DNA of 64,000 nt from CBDANZ01 sp965197865 (GCA_965197865.1 CBDANZ010000002.1:1-64000); one strand, 5' to 3'; shown: positions 8,919 through 18,935, counted from the stretch's first letter. A program made the numbers and translations. Notes: generated by a model from the sequence alone, not told the origin.

Positions 8919-9149
8919 TAAGTTGCTGACAGGCACTCTAAATCTATGCCTCCGCCTCGAGGCGCGCGAAGAGATTGTGATCACGTGTCACGGTCGGCCG
9001 GCGGGTGTGCTCATTGGGTTTGCCTCAGACGACGGTTGATTCGAATGTCGACTGAGCATCATCCGGAGCTCCTTCGACGCGTAGCCAACGCCCGGACGGC
9101 CATTCGTGAAGGTCGGGGTATCCTGGTCGAAGAGCTTGAACAGACGTAG
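8919..9149 (+). pseudogene. Phd/YefM-like antitoxin remnant
   Basis: The sequence encodes a broken antitoxin: LRLEAREEIVITCHGRPAGVLIGFASDDG, then a TGA at 9037-9039 where family members have Trp (DDDWFEYRLE), then in another frame EHHPELLRRVANARTAIREG to the stop at 9149. At least one nonsense change and one lost base near 9055 are needed to explain it. In working systems such proteins neutralise a partner toxin and repress their own operon. No toxin gene is found on either side. Confidence 0.7.
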
Positions 9150-9238
9150 TCAGACTGGGACCGACGGCGCGACCGACTCAGGGCTTGACACCTTCATCCT
9201 CGTTATAGCGCTGCTATTCCTGCGGCCCGTGTACCTCT

Positions 9239-10902
9239 TCATGTTTCTCCAGCACCTCTAAGGATGCGAGCGTTCTGCTCTTTAAGCGTACGGAGATCGG
9301 CCATCGTGCCGCCTGCTGGGAAGGCATCGACCTGAATCACCTCGTCGCGAACCCGATCGGCCTGCAGCACCTGCTCGTACTCCTCGCGCAACACAATGCC
9401 CGAGGCGAGTGCCGCCTCCAGCAGGGCGTCGCCGGGCGCCTTGTCCAGCTGGCCGGCGCGGACGGCGTCGCGGATCTTCGTCTCCACCCGGTGCGCCGCA
9501 ACCGCGTCGCGAAGGGCGGCCTCGAGGCGGCCGAGACCCGGTTCGTCCGGGGGCGGCACGTACATGTCTGCAGTCAAGCTCAGGCGCGCGTTGCGGTCCT
9601 CCAGTAGTCCACGGGGGCGACCTGGGCACCGACCGCGTCGCTCGGCAGGCGGTACCGCCGCGTCCGAGGGGGAAGACGAGCGGTCGCACGGCTCGCGCCG
9701 CAACGCGGCTAGGCAGGTTGTGCAGCACGCCTTCGAGCGCCCCCTGAATCTCGTGGAGCGCATGTTCGCAGGCGAACCGCACGAACGGGAAGCTCGCGTC
9801 GGGGGCTCCATCGCTGTGAAAGCGCTTCAGCGCCGCCGAGCCGAGGTAGAGCCACGCTAGTGCGTCGGCCAACCGCCCGCTGATCTTCTCCCGTCGCTTG
9901 AGCCGGGCGCCCAGCGTTACGAGCGCGACATCCGAAACCAGGGCAAAGGCCGCGCTCATTCGGGTGAACTGGCCGTACATTCTCCGCGTCTTCCCGTCCA
10001 CCGGCGTGCCGACGAGCCGGCCGTCGGTGATGCGGAGCAGCCAGGCGCGAGCGGGGGTTGATGCCACGTGGCCGATGTGCCCGAAGAGCGCACGGTCGAA
10101 CGCCGCGAGATTCCCGTCGGTGGCGGCGGCGATCTCATCGTGCAGGAACGGATGGCACCGGATCGCTCCCTGGCCGTAGACGATCATCGACCTGGTTAGA
10201 ATGTTCGCGCCCTCTACGGTGATGCCGACCGGCACCGCCTGGTACGCGTAGGCCAGAATGTTCCGCGCGGGGCCCCAGCGAGTTCGGCACCATTACGGTC
10301 ACCGCGGCGGTGATGCTGCGGCTGGCCACCTTCACGATAAGGGCCGACTGCGCGGCGGCCGAGAACCCCAGGCCGCCGTGCTCCTCGGGGATGATCATCC
10401 CGAAAAACCTGTGGCGCTTGAGGAAGCTCCACACCTCCAGCGGGAGGTCGCCCGCACGCACGATATCCCATTCCCGCAGCATCGAGCAGAGCTCGTCGAC
10501 GGGACCATCAAGAAACGCATGCTCCCTCTGAGAGAGCGGCCTCGCCCTGAAGGCCAGCAGCTTTCGCCACTCGGGGCGACCCGAGAACAGGTCGCGCTCC
10601 CACCACACCGTGCCCGCTTCGAGCGCGGTCCGCTCGGTATCGCTGATCCGAGGCAGCATCGGTTGAATCAGCCGCATCGCAGCGCGGCTCAGAAGCTGGC
10701 GACGCAGCGCCGGAATCCCGGTCGCCGCGGCCGCGGCCGCAAAAATGAGCGCGGCGACGCCCACGCCCGGTGAACCCGTCCGCACCCCCCACCACGCCAG
10801 GGCTGCCAGGCCGGGCAGCGTCTAGGCCGCGTACGCGCGGCCGAGGTACAGGAGCCGACCGGCCAGGACGACCAGCAGCAGGAACAGCAACATGTTGATC
10901 AT
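9239..10902 (-). pseudogene. fadE: Acyl-CoA dehydrogenase FadE-type, core deleted
   Basis: The gene begins at ATG 10902, overlapping the fadD stop (ATGA). It encodes a membrane start (MINMLLFLLLVVLAGR), then meets an in-frame TAG at 10824-10822, after which the FadE N-terminal domain continues (RISDTERTALEAGTVWWERDLF; FFGMIIPEEHGGLGFS) to VPNSLGP. There the match jumps to the region NILAYAYQAVPVGITVEGANILTRSM in another frame. Compared with known FadE proteins some 260-270 residues are missing, including most of the FAD and substrate site. Two further small frameshifts lie near 9620-9660 before the C-terminal domain (LEDRNARLSLTADMYVP) resumes. No functional enzyme is possible from this sequence. 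Confidence 0.85.
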
Positions 10903-12602
10903 GATGTGCGCGCGCGTCCGGCGGCGGCCGCTATCTCCCTTGCCTGCAGTTCCCGGCGGAGGATCTTCAGCGTGCTGCTCTTCGGCAGCTCGTCAAGAAA
11001 TTCGATCAATCGCGGAACTTTGTAAGCGGCCAGCTCGCGCCGGCAGTGCGCGAGCAGATCCTCCGCGCTCGCCGCCTGCTCCTTGCGCAGGACCACGAAG
11101 GACTTGACCGTCTCGCCGCGCTCGGGATCCGGTACCCCGATCGTGGCCGCCTCGCTCACCCCAGGATGCGCCATGAGCACGGCGTCCACTTCATCGGGGT
11201 AGACCTTGTAGCCGCGGGCGTTGATCATCTCCTTCTTGCGCCCGACGATGAAACAGTAACCGTCTTCGTCGATGGTCGCCACGTCACCCGTGTGAAGCCA
11301 GCCGTCGGTGAGGACGGCCGCCGACTCCGCCGGTTTGTTCCAATACGCGCGCATCACCTGCGGTCCCTTGATGAGCAGCTCTCCCTGCGTGCCGACGGGA
11401 ACTTGGGTCGCACCGTCGTCGAGGCTCACGATCTTTGTGTCGGTGCTCGGCAACGGCACGCCGATGCTGCCGATCTTCCGCTGGCCGTGCAGCGGGTTGG
11501 CGTGCGTCACGGGCGAAGTCTCGGTTAGCCCGTAGCCTTCCACGATCTTGCTGCCGGTGAGCGCCTCGAACCGCGCGAGGACGTCGACCGGTAGCGGTGC
11601 CGAACCGGAGAAGCACGAGGTCACACTCCGCAAGTCGATGTTCTCCAAGCCAGGCGAATTAACGATTGCGTTGAACATCGCAGGCACGCCTGGGAACAAC
11701 GTGACGCGATGTCTGGCGATGTTGGAGATCATCTGCCGGATGTCCCTCGGATCGGGCATGAGCACGATGGCCGCGGCGATGTACACGGGGAAATTCATCG
11801 CCACCGTGAGGCCGAAGACATGAAAGAAGGGTAGACAGCCGAGCATGACTTCTCTCCCCGGCCGCGCGTTGACGAACCACGCCCTCACCTGCTGGACGTT
11901 GCACGACAGATTTCGATGGGTCAGCATCGCGGCCTTCGCCACGCCGGTCGTGCCGCCGGTGTACTGGAGCGCCGCGAGGTCGTCCAGGTCGATCGGCGGC
12001 CGCGGCGGGTTCGGGGGGGTCGTCCTGATCAGGCGTCGCATGAGGTGGACGCCCGGACCTGTCGGCACCGAGGCCAGGAGCGGGGGCTTCGCCCGCCGCA
12101 GCCGCAGCGGCGCCAGCAGGTTCATCGGGAAGCGCAGATAGTCGGGAATCGAGGCGATCACGTAGTGCCGGACGGGCAGCCGAGCCCGAAGGGCGGCGAG
12201 ACGCCTCGCAAACAAGAAATCTGTCGTGATCGCCACAAAGCATCCCGCGTCGTTCCACTGATGCTCGATCTCGCGCTCCACGTACAGCGGATTCGTCATC
12301 ACGGCCGTCGCGCCCAGCGACAGCACGGCGTAAAACGCGACGACCGTCTGGGGCAGGTTCGGCAGGTGAATGGCCACGCGCGAGCCGCGTTCGACGCCGA
12401 GCGCCGCCAGGGAGGTGGCCAAGCGGTTCACGTCTGCTTCGAGCTGGCGGTAGCTCAACCGGCAGTTGAGGAAGATCAGGGCTGTGGCGTCGGCGTGATC
12501 CCGGGCGTTGCGCTCGAGGAACGAGGGTAGCGGGCGCTCCTCGAAGTCGAGGTTTTCTGGAACCCCCTCGTCGTAGAACCGATACCAGACAGGCGGCTGC
12601 AT
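10899..12602 (-). CDS. fadD: Long-chain fatty acid--CoA ligase
   Basis: A 567-residue acyl-CoA synthetase of the adenylate-forming family. Visible motifs are the P-loop-like YTGGTTGVAKAA near residue 215, GYGLTETSP near 360, GWLHTGD near 440 and GRKKEMINARGYKVYP near 460. The A10 region reads SSTLKILRREL: the lysine that completes adenylation is present, but the Gly usually before it is Leu. It activates fatty acids for beta-oxidation at the cytoplasmic membrane. The start at 12602 lies 5 bases after the fadI::fadJ stop, and its stop overlaps the fadE start, so it is the third gene of the operon and the only one that looks intact. Confidence 0.92.
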   Translation of the reverse strand: MQPPVWYRFYDEGVPENLDFEERPLPSFLERNARDHADATALIFLNCRLSYRQLEADVNRLATSLAALGVERGSRVAIHLPNLPQTVVAFYAVLSLGATAVMTNPLYVEREIEHQWNDAGCFVAITTDFLFARRLAALRARLPVRHYVIASIPDYLRFPMNLLAPLRLRRAKPPLLASVPTGPGVHLMRRLIRTTPPNPPRPPIDLDDLAALQYTGGTTGVAKAAMLTHRNLSCNVQQVRAWFVNARPGREVMLGCLPFFHVFGLTVAMNFPVYIAAAIVLMPDPRDIRQMISNIARHRVTLFPGVPAMFNAIVNSPGLENIDLRSVTSCFSGSAPLPVDVLARFEALTGSKIVEGYGLTETSPVTHANPLHGQRKIGSIGVPLPSTDTKIVSLDDGATQVPVGTQGELLIKGPQVMRAYWNKPAESAAVLTDGWLHTGDVATIDEDGYCFIVGRKKEMINARGYKVYPDEVDAVLMAHPGVSEAATIGVPDPERGETVKSFVVLRKEQAASAEDLLAHCRRELAAYKVPRLIEFLDELPKSSTLKILRRELQAREIAAAAGRARTS

Positions 12603-12607
12603 CGGCT

Positions 12608-13363
12608 CTAATGGTAGACGGTTCTTCCTCTGCGGGTCATCTTAACGAGCACCTCGGCAGGCGTAAAGCGTGGACCGATTCGGCCTGCGTAGTGTTCGAG
12701 TTCTGTCACGATCATCTTAGCGCACGCCTCGTCGATGTAACGGAGCGGCCCTCCGAGGTAGGGCGGGAATCCAAGACCCATGACCGCGCCGATGTCGGCA
12801 TCACTCGGGCACCGAACGACGCCCTCCGACATCGCCCGCGCCGCTTCGTTCAGCATCGCCAGGATCGGGCGGCGCTCGACCTCGTCACTCGACGGACGAC
12901 GCATGGGCTGCCGCTGGTGGAGTAGATCGCGCGCCGACTCGTCTACTTTCTTCTTGCCGCGTTCGTACTGATAGAAGCGGCGCCCCGACTTGCGGCCCAG
13001 TCGCCCGTCGCTGACGAGCCTCCCGACTCCCGGCGCGGGGGCCAGGCGGTCGCCCAGTGCCGTGTGCAAGACCGCGGCGGCTTGTGCGCTCACGTCCAGG
13101 CCCACCTCGTCGAGCAGCGCGATCGGACCGACCGGGAAGCCGAACGCCGTCATGGCCCGGTCGATCGCATCAACCTCGACGCCCTCCTCGAGAAGCCAGC
13201 CGGCCTCGTTGAGGTACGGCGCAAGAATCCGGTTCACCCAGAACCCCGGCGCGTCGCGGACGACGACGGCGGAGACGAGGTTGAACGCGGTTCCGGCCCG
13301 ACAGGAGGGGGTCCGGCAACCTGCGACGATCGCGACGCGCCTACCGTGCGCGGTCCCCTGCAC
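12608..13363 (-). pseudogene. In-frame chimera: FadI thiolase start fused to FadJ C-terminal domain
   Basis: Residues 1 to about 35 (GRRVAIVAGCRTPSCRAGTAF) are the N-terminus of the beta-oxidation thiolase FadI, with the Cys-Arg-Thr-Pro turn typical of thiolases. From VVVRDAPGFWVNRILAPYLNEA onward the protein is the 3-hydroxyacyl-CoA dehydrogenase C-terminal part of FadJ (GPIALLDEVGLD; GLGFPPYLGGPLRYID). The reading frame is open throughout. The natural order in related operons is fadI then fadJ, so a single deletion of roughly 2.5-3 kb, removing most of fadI and the hydratase and NAD domains of fadJ, would give this chimera. It has neither a thiolase active site nor an NAD-binding fold. Start is GTG 13363, 3 bases after the patatin stop. 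Confidence 0.85.
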
Positions 13364-13366
13364 CCG

Positions 13367-14505
13367 TCACTCGCTTCCACGGGCCTGTGAGGGCTCGAGA
13401 AGCGTGGCGATGTCTTCTGCGCGCGCTTCGGCGTCAGCTTCGCGGATCTCCATCAGCCGCTTGAGATACTTAGGATCAAACATCAACAGGCTGAGCAGGT
13501 CGGGGTTTGTCGTTTCGCGGGTCCCCGTGCTCCAGAGCAGATGCCGAAAGAAGCGCGGCAGGCGAACCTCGAACTGAGCCGCGAGCCGTCCGATATCCTG
13601 CGACGGCCGGATGAACACGAGATCCAGGATACGCAGGTCGCGTCGCTTCTCGGTCGGCAGATCGGTGAGCAGTCGATTGAGCCGAGCAAGAGTGTTCGCG
13701 TCGCGCTCGTGGTCGTCGAGAAAGATGGCGCTCAGGAGCTGCCCGGCGATCTGCATCGGTGGCGGATATCGCTGCACCTGCGGCCGTTGGGCTTCGTCCA
13801 TGGAGCGTGTGTACCGAGTGGAAAATGCCAGGAGGCGGTTCGCTCCAAGGTGGACTGCCGGCGCCAGCGGCGTCACGAGCTGGATCCCTTCGTCGCCGTA
13901 CCAGCCGTGTCCTCCAGTCTCACCGCGGGAAACAGCAGCGGGAGGGCCGTCGAGGCCATGACGTGGTCCACGGTAATGCGCGCCTGCCGGCTGAGCCGCT
14001 GCGGCTTTTCCCAGTCTTGGATGTCTCGTCCCTGGACCCACGCCACGGAACGGCCCGTCGAGTACCTGCTCGTGACGACGGCGAGTCCGATCAAGCGTTT
14101 GGCGTCGAGATTCCGGCCGATGCCGGCGATCTCGCCGTCCGCGGCGGGTCTGAGGGCGGCTTCGAGCGTGCGGCGCAGCGGCGCCGTGTCGAGAAGGCCG
14201 CGAAAGGGTGGAGCGACTGTTCCTCCACCGGAGACGAGCCGCAACCCCCAGTGCCAGATATTTCTCGCCAGGGATCTCATGTCGACGCGAAAGACGTGTT
14301 CGACGGTGAGCGAGGCCCAGACCCGCGAGAGGTCGTCGACGGCAGACGAGAACGGACCAGGGTGAGACGCCAGGAACACGGCATTAAGCGCGCCGGCGGA
14401 CACGCCGGTGATCATGGGCAGTCGGAGATTGGGGTGGCGGCGCGCGAGCGAGGGAAGTAGCCGCACCTGGTACGCCGCGCGCGCGCCTCCGCCGTCGAGC
14501 ACCAT
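13367..14505 (-). pseudogene. Patatin-like phospholipase with a frameshift
   Basis: The first frame (from 14505) has the oxyanion loop VLDGGGARAAYQV, the nucleophile motif GVSAGALNAVF and the central part down to LLFPAVRLED. The match then continues in another frame from about 13900 with HGWYGDEGIQLVTPLAPAVHLGA, which holds the catalytic Asp (GDEG instead of the usual GDGG), and a helical C-terminal domain ending at 13367. Together about 375 residues. Patatin-like enzymes are Ser-Asp dyad lipid acyl hydrolases. As the first gene of the fatty-acid operon it could have released fatty acids for FadD. The single frameshift inactivates it unless it is a sequence error. Confidence 0.75.
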
Positions 14506-14781
14506 CGCGAGATCGTCGTCGCGCGGAGGCGGAGACGATTTTCGCCCGGGTGTCCAGCCAGACGATGTCTGTTAAGCGCTGGAACAACCCCATTTGCCTG
14601 TCATGCCACAACCGCGAGTTGAATCCGGGTAGTGCGCGTCATAGCGCGGATTATAACGGCACCAGTCGGTTCCGCGAGGACGCCGGACGGCTCTCCTGCG
14701 CGCGATCGCCTCTCGAAATTCCTGCGCGAGCCCACCTTTCCACAAGATCCTTTCATGGACTTGGCAAACGGTCTTTCCATG
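14506..14781. other. Intergenic stretch between two minus-strand operons
   Basis: No gene recognised. It must hold the promoter of the patatin-fad operon and the end of the TRAP operon. No convincing hairpin with a T-run was found. Confidence 0.4.
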
Positions 14782-16584
14782 TCAGTACCGATCGAATAGT
14801 CGCAGCAGGCCGGTCGTGAGCCACGGGACGTAGGTGATCATGAGGACGCCTGCGCCAAGAATCGCCAGCATCGGCAGAGACGCGCGGGCGACCTCGAGAA
14901 GCGGCTTCTTGAAGCGGTACGAAGACATGAACAGATTCAACCCGACGGGAGGCGTGAGGTAGCCAAGCTCGAGGTTGGCGATGAACATGATCCCGAGGTG
15001 GACGGGATGAATGCCGAACGCAGCGCCAAGCGGCACGATGAGTGGCACAACGACGACGGTGGCCGAGAAGATGTCCATCAGGCAGCCGACAATGAGCAGA
15101 AACACGTTCAGGCCGAGCAGAAAGACGATTGGCGAAGAGACGTAGGCCTGGGTCCACTCGAGCAGGCGGCCGGGAATCTGCGCGCCAACCATATAGTCGG
15201 TCAGCCCCACGGCCACGCCCAGGATCACGAACACGCCACCGACGATCGAAATGCAGTCCACCATCACGCGGAGCAGGTCCTTTCGGAACGACAGGTCGCG
15301 GTGAATAAGCGTCTGCACGACGAGCGCGTAGAAGGCCGTCAAGGCCGACGATTCGATCGGGGTCGCATAGCCGCTGAAGATCGACGTGATCACGACCACT
15401 GGCATCGACAGTTCCCACTTTGCTTCCCAGAGTGACGCCAGCGCCTCGCCGTTCGTAAACTGCGTGCGACGCGCGCCACCGACGATCCCCTCCCGCACGC
15501 CCCACGCGGCGACAAGCGTCGTGAGCAAGATGCCGGGCAGGATACCGCCGAGGAACATGTCCTCGATCGGCCGTTGGGCGACCACGGCGTACACGATGAG
15601 CGGAAGTGCTGGCGGCAGCAGGAGTCCGAGCGACCCGGAGGCGGTCAGCAGCCCGAGGGAGAAACGCTCGCGGTAGCCTTCCTTGACGAGCGCGGGGAAC
15701 AACAGGCCACCGAGTGCGAGAATCGTCACGCCCGAGCCGCCCGTAAAGATCGTGAAAAACGAGCACAGCAGGGCGCAGACCACGGCCGTGCCGCCTGGAG
15801 TCCAGCCGAACCAGGCGCGAAACACGCGGAACAGCCGCTCCGACGAGCGACCTTCGGCGAGCAGGAATCCCGCGAGCGTGAAGAGTGGAATGGCCGGCAG
15901 GGTCGGCGAGACGGCTAGCGTGTAGCTGTTGATGAGAATCAGGACCGGCGTGGCGCCCTCGCTCAGAAAGAGCAGCACGGCGGCGCCGCCGAGAATGGCG
16001 AAAATCGGCATGCCCAACGCGCCGGCCGCGACGATGACGAACATCCCCGGCCAAACGTCTTGTCCCTCTAGAAGGCCGGGCGATCGCCAGATCACGGCCG
16101 CAGCCACGAGGCCCGAAGCGGCGAGCAACCGCCCTCTCCAGGTGGAGCCGGCCCGCCAGATCACCCGGCCAGTGACCAGCGCGAATGAGATCGGAAGCAC
16201 GAGCTGGGCGATCCACGTCGGGATCGACGGGCCGATCGTGCCGCCGAACTCCCGCTCCGAGACCACCAGCTGCAGGCCGCCCCAGACAAGGAGTCCCGCG
16301 ATCGCCGCGGTGATGGCCGCCGTGAGGATCTTTATGATGCGACGGCTGGCCCCTTCGGGAATGAACGTGCCGGTCGCCAGCGAGAGGAGCTTCCCTTCGC
16401 GCGCGGCGATGGCCGCACCGAGGAAGCCGACCCACAAGGTGAGGTGTTGAACGGTGGACGTAGATCCGGGAATGCGGCCCCCGACAAAGCGCCGGGCGAC
16501 GATTTCGCCGAGCGGTAGCACGACCATCACCAGCAGGGCGAGGCTGGCCACGGCGTCTTCGATTCGTACGAGGACCCGGATCAC
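14782..16584 (-). CDS. TRAP transporter fused small and large permease (DctQM)
   Basis: A 600-residue membrane protein. About the first 160 residues form the four-helix DctQ domain (LWVGFLGAAIAAREGK, WIAQLVLPISFALVTGR). The rest is the DctM permease with many helices, including GGSGVTILALGGLLFPALV, SGYATPIESSALTAFYALVV, DIFSATVVVVPLIVPL and GYLTPPVGLNLF, the last being characteristic of DctM. It drives sodium-coupled uptake of an acid delivered by the DctP binding protein. Start is GTG 16584, overlapping the dctP stop as GTGA. The open frame upstream of 16584 is dctP antisense reading and is not used. Confidence 0.92.
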   Translation of the reverse strand: MIRVLVRIEDAVASLALLVMVVLPLGEIVARRFVGGRIPGSTSTVQHLTLWVGFLGAAIAAREGKLLSLATGTFIPEGASRRIIKILTAAITAAIAGLLVWGGLQLVVSEREFGGTIGPSIPTWIAQLVLPISFALVTGRVIWRAGSTWRGRLLAASGLVAAAVIWRSPGLLEGQDVWPGMFVIVAAGALGMPIFAILGGAAVLLFLSEGATPVLILINSYTLAVSPTLPAIPLFTLAGFLLAEGRSSERLFRVFRAWFGWTPGGTAVVCALLCSFFTIFTGGSGVTILALGGLLFPALVKEGYRERFSLGLLTASGSLGLLLPPALPLIVYAVVAQRPIEDMFLGGILPGILLTTLVAAWGVREGIVGGARRTQFTNGEALASLWEAKWELSMPVVVITSIFSGYATPIESSALTAFYALVVQTLIHRDLSFRKDLLRVMVDCISIVGGVFVILGVAVGLTDYMVGAQIPGRLLEWTQAYVSSPIVFLLGLNVFLLIVGCLMDIFSATVVVVPLIVPLGAAFGIHPVHLGIMFIANLELGYLTPPVGLNLFMSSYRFKKPLLEVARASLPMLAILGAGVLMITYVPWLTTGLLRLFDRY

Positions 16585-17573
16585 CGGGCCGCAGGCTTCT
16601 TCAGCCGGAACTGGTCGCGTTCTTTCAGGGCGATGTCGTAGACATCGGCCGGCACCATCACCCCGCGCATCGTGGCCGCAAACGACTCGGCCACCGTGCA
16701 CCACTCGGGACCCTCGGAGCTGGTCACCTCCAGCCCGCGCTTCTTCATCTCCTCGATCGATTGAAGATCCTGTCGCGGAATCTCAACCTTCAGGCGCCCT
16801 TCCATCGCCTTGGCCGACTCGAGGAACTTCGCACGATCCCCTTCCGGCAAGCGGCTCCACGCTTTCTTCGTCACGACGACCGCGCCGACCACGGGTGCGA
16901 TGCCGACATCAAGCATGTACTTCGTCTGGCGGAACCACTGGAACGAGTTGGCCGCGGTGGGCGGCGCCGGCAGCCCATCGATCATCCCACTCGTGAGGCC
17001 GGTGAGGATATCGGTCATGGCGAGCGCTCTTGGCTGAAAGCCGTTCGTCTTGTACCACTGCACCATGCGTTCGTCGCCGACCGCCGTGAACAGCTTCACC
17101 TGCTTCAGCTCCGCGATGGTCGTCACCGGTCTGGTCGTGAAGACCCGCGCCCAGCCGCCGTGGCCCCAGGCGAGGAGCACGAGGCCTTTCTGGTCGAGCC
17201 GCTCGGCGAGCATCGGCGTCATCTGATCGATCACGTAATGGAGCTCGTCCCAGGAGTCGAAGAAAAACGGCATAGTGAACGCGTTGAACGCTTGGTCCAG
17301 CTGCGCCAGGCCGACCACGGTGAGGGCGGCGGCTTGAGGATTGTTGAACCTCAGCCGTCGCACGATTTCTTGCTCGTCGCCCAGTGCCCCGCCGGGAATG
17401 ATCATGATGGCCACGCGGCCGCCCGACAGCCGGGTCCACTCTGCCGCCATCAGCTTGAGATTTCTGTCCCAGATCGAGCCCTCTGGCACGAGCGTCGCCA
17501 TGCGGATGACGACCCGGTCCTGTGCGGTCGGGATCGCGGCAACGAGCAGCAGGGCCCCGACGAGGATGCCCAC
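16581..17573 (-). CDS. dctP: TRAP transporter solute-binding protein DctP
   Basis: A 330-residue periplasmic binding protein of the DctP family: signal peptide (LVGALLLVAAIP), then IRMATLVPEGS, ALGDEQEIVRRLR, GLAQLDQAFNAFTMPFFF and GLTSGMIDGLPAPPTAANSFQW. TatT neighbours point to the TatP type, which works with a TPR lipoprotein and may bind hydrophobic ligands. The GTG at 17573 gives a normal signal peptide, although the frame is open a little further upstream to the IS110 end at 17606, so the insertion sits right at the 5' end and has replaced the native promoter and ribosome site. Expression may now depend on the IS. Confidence 0.88.
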   Translation of the reverse strand: MGILVGALLLVAAIPTAQDRVVIRMATLVPEGSIWDRNLKLMAAEWTRLSGGRVAIMIIPGGALGDEQEIVRRLRFNNPQAAALTVVGLAQLDQAFNAFTMPFFFDSWDELHYVIDQMTPMLAERLDQKGLVLLAWGHGGWARVFTTRPVTTIAELKQVKLFTAVGDERMVQWYKTNGFQPRALAMTDILTGLTSGMIDGLPAPPTAANSFQWFRQTKYMLDVGIAPVVGAVVVTKKAWSRLPEGDRAKFLESAKAMEGRLKVEIPRQDLQSIEEMKKRGLEVTSSEGPEWCTVAESFAATMRGVMVPADVYDIALKERDQFRLKKPAAR

Positions 17574-17622
17574 ATGCCAGACCGTCGTACCTCTAGCAGT
17601 CCGTATATGGACTCCTCCCGGT

Positions 17623-17856
17623 GATCAAGCGAGTGGGTCGTGACGGTCGGTCCTTCGCGTCGGTTGCGGTCGTATATCCGGCCTGTCCGTGGAGAGCCTT
17701 TGCCTCCTGGCCAACATGGATAGTCGCGCACCGCGGGCCAATCGTGGTGCCGGCGTCGAGCGCCAGGGCTGCTATCGGCCTGATGCGGTGTCGGTCGGAC
17801 CGAAGGGCCATGTCAGGGTCACTCGCTCAGCATCTCGCGTGGAGGTGTAGCTCGGG
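17623..17856 (-). ncRNA. Candidate guide RNA (seekRNA/bridge RNA) of the IS110-family element
   Basis: A 234-base stretch between the transposase stop and the inverted repeat has no credible gene. In IS1111-group elements the guide RNA that base-pairs with donor and target DNA is encoded in this position. The stretch contains short complementary segments, but I could not derive a reliable fold by hand. Assignment rests on position and element type only. Confidence 0.45.
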
Positions 17857-18897
17857 TTACGCCGCGTCCGGCAGTGCGCAGGGCACATCCTTGTGCCAAA
17901 CCGCCCAAACGAGTCGGCCGAGTTTGTTCGCCACGGCAATCGTGGCTTTGTTGTAGCCGCGCCGCGCGTGCACCGTCATCGCCCAGTGGTGCAGACGCGT
18001 GAGGGGCTGCTGGGCCGCCCGGCGCCGGTGGGCCGACGCGAGCACCGCGCGCGCGCCGTGGGTGAGTAAGCACCGGAGATACACGTCCCCGCGTTTACTG
18101 ATCCCCCCGAGGCGCCGCCGCTGCCCACTCGAGTACTCGCGCGGCGTCAGGCCGAGCCAGCTGGCAAACTGGCGCGCGCGCCGGAATGCGTGGATGTGCC
18201 CGACGGTGCCGACGAGGGCCGTGGCGGTCAACAGCCCAATCCCGGGAATCGTCCGCAGTCGCATCACGACGGGGTCGGCGTCGGCCAGGGCGCGCAATTC
18301 CCGTTCCAGGCCGGCAATCCGAGCCTCAATCGCCCGCACTTCCTCGTGGACGCTCGTGAGCACCTGCCGCAGATGCCTCGGCAACACGGTGGCCGCCTCG
18401 TCGAGCAGCACAGGCAAGGCCCGCAGCGCCGCACAGGCCCCCGCCGGCAGCAGCAGCCCCTGTTCCCGCAAGAGCCCGCGTAACACATTGATGCGCGCCG
18501 TCCGCGTCGTCATCCACTGCTCGCGCACCCGGTGCAGCGCCACGAGCGCTTGCTGCTCGACCCGCTTCACCGGGACACGGGGTATCTCGCCCGACCGGAT
18601 CGCCTCGCGGATCGCCTCCGCATCCGCCCGGTCCGTCTTGTTGCGCCGCACGTAGGGCCGCACGTACGCCGGGGGCACGAGGGTGACGCGATGGCCGTGT
18701 TGCTGGGCAACCCGCCCCCAGTAGTGGGCGGTGCCACACGCCTCCATCACCACATGGGTCGGCGGCGTCTGCGCGAGAAAGCGGGCGAACCGTGCGCGGT
18801 TGAGTCGCTGGCGCGACCACACGCGCCACCGGGCATTGGCGATCGCCAGCTCGAACACGGACTTTGCCAGGTCAACGGCCACTGTCGTAGCATCCAT
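17857..18897 (-). CDS. IS110-family transposase
   Basis: 346 residues with the two-domain layout of IS110 recombinases. The N-terminal RuvC-like DEDD domain starts with TTVAVDLAKSVFELAIA (first Asp), followed by VVMEACGTAHYWGR (Glu) and RRNKTDRADAEAIREA (the Asp pair). The C-terminal Transposase_20 domain has TIPGIGLLTATALVGTVG and the serine-bearing region REYSSGQRRRLGGISKRGD. ATG 18897 is preceded by AGGAGG at about 18903-18908; the frame is open 20 codons further upstream, but no ribosome site supports that. The enzyme performs RNA-guided recombination in well-studied relatives. Confidence 0.93.
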   Translation of the reverse strand: MDATTVAVDLAKSVFELAIANARWRVWSRQRLNRARFARFLAQTPPTHVVMEACGTAHYWGRVAQQHGHRVTLVPPAYVRPYVRRNKTDRADAEAIREAIRSGEIPRVPVKRVEQQALVALHRVREQWMTTRTARINVLRGLLREQGLLLPAGACAALRALPVLLDEAATVLPRHLRQVLTSVHEEVRAIEARIAGLERELRALADADPVVMRLRTIPGIGLLTATALVGTVGHIHAFRRARQFASWLGLTPREYSSGQRRRLGGISKRGDVYLRCLLTHGARAVLASAHRRRAAQQPLTRLHHWAMTVHARRGYNKATIAVANKLGRLVWAVWHKDVPCALPDAA

Positions 18898-18935
18898 TTC
18901 GGTTTCCTCCTGGTTGTGGCTGATGGGCATCAGCT

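Noticed and set aside
14753..16435. A 560-codon open frame within the dctQM gene
   Set aside because: It is the third reading frame of dctQM, rich in Arg, Ala and Gly with no hydrophobic pattern; the DctQM frame has full family similarity.
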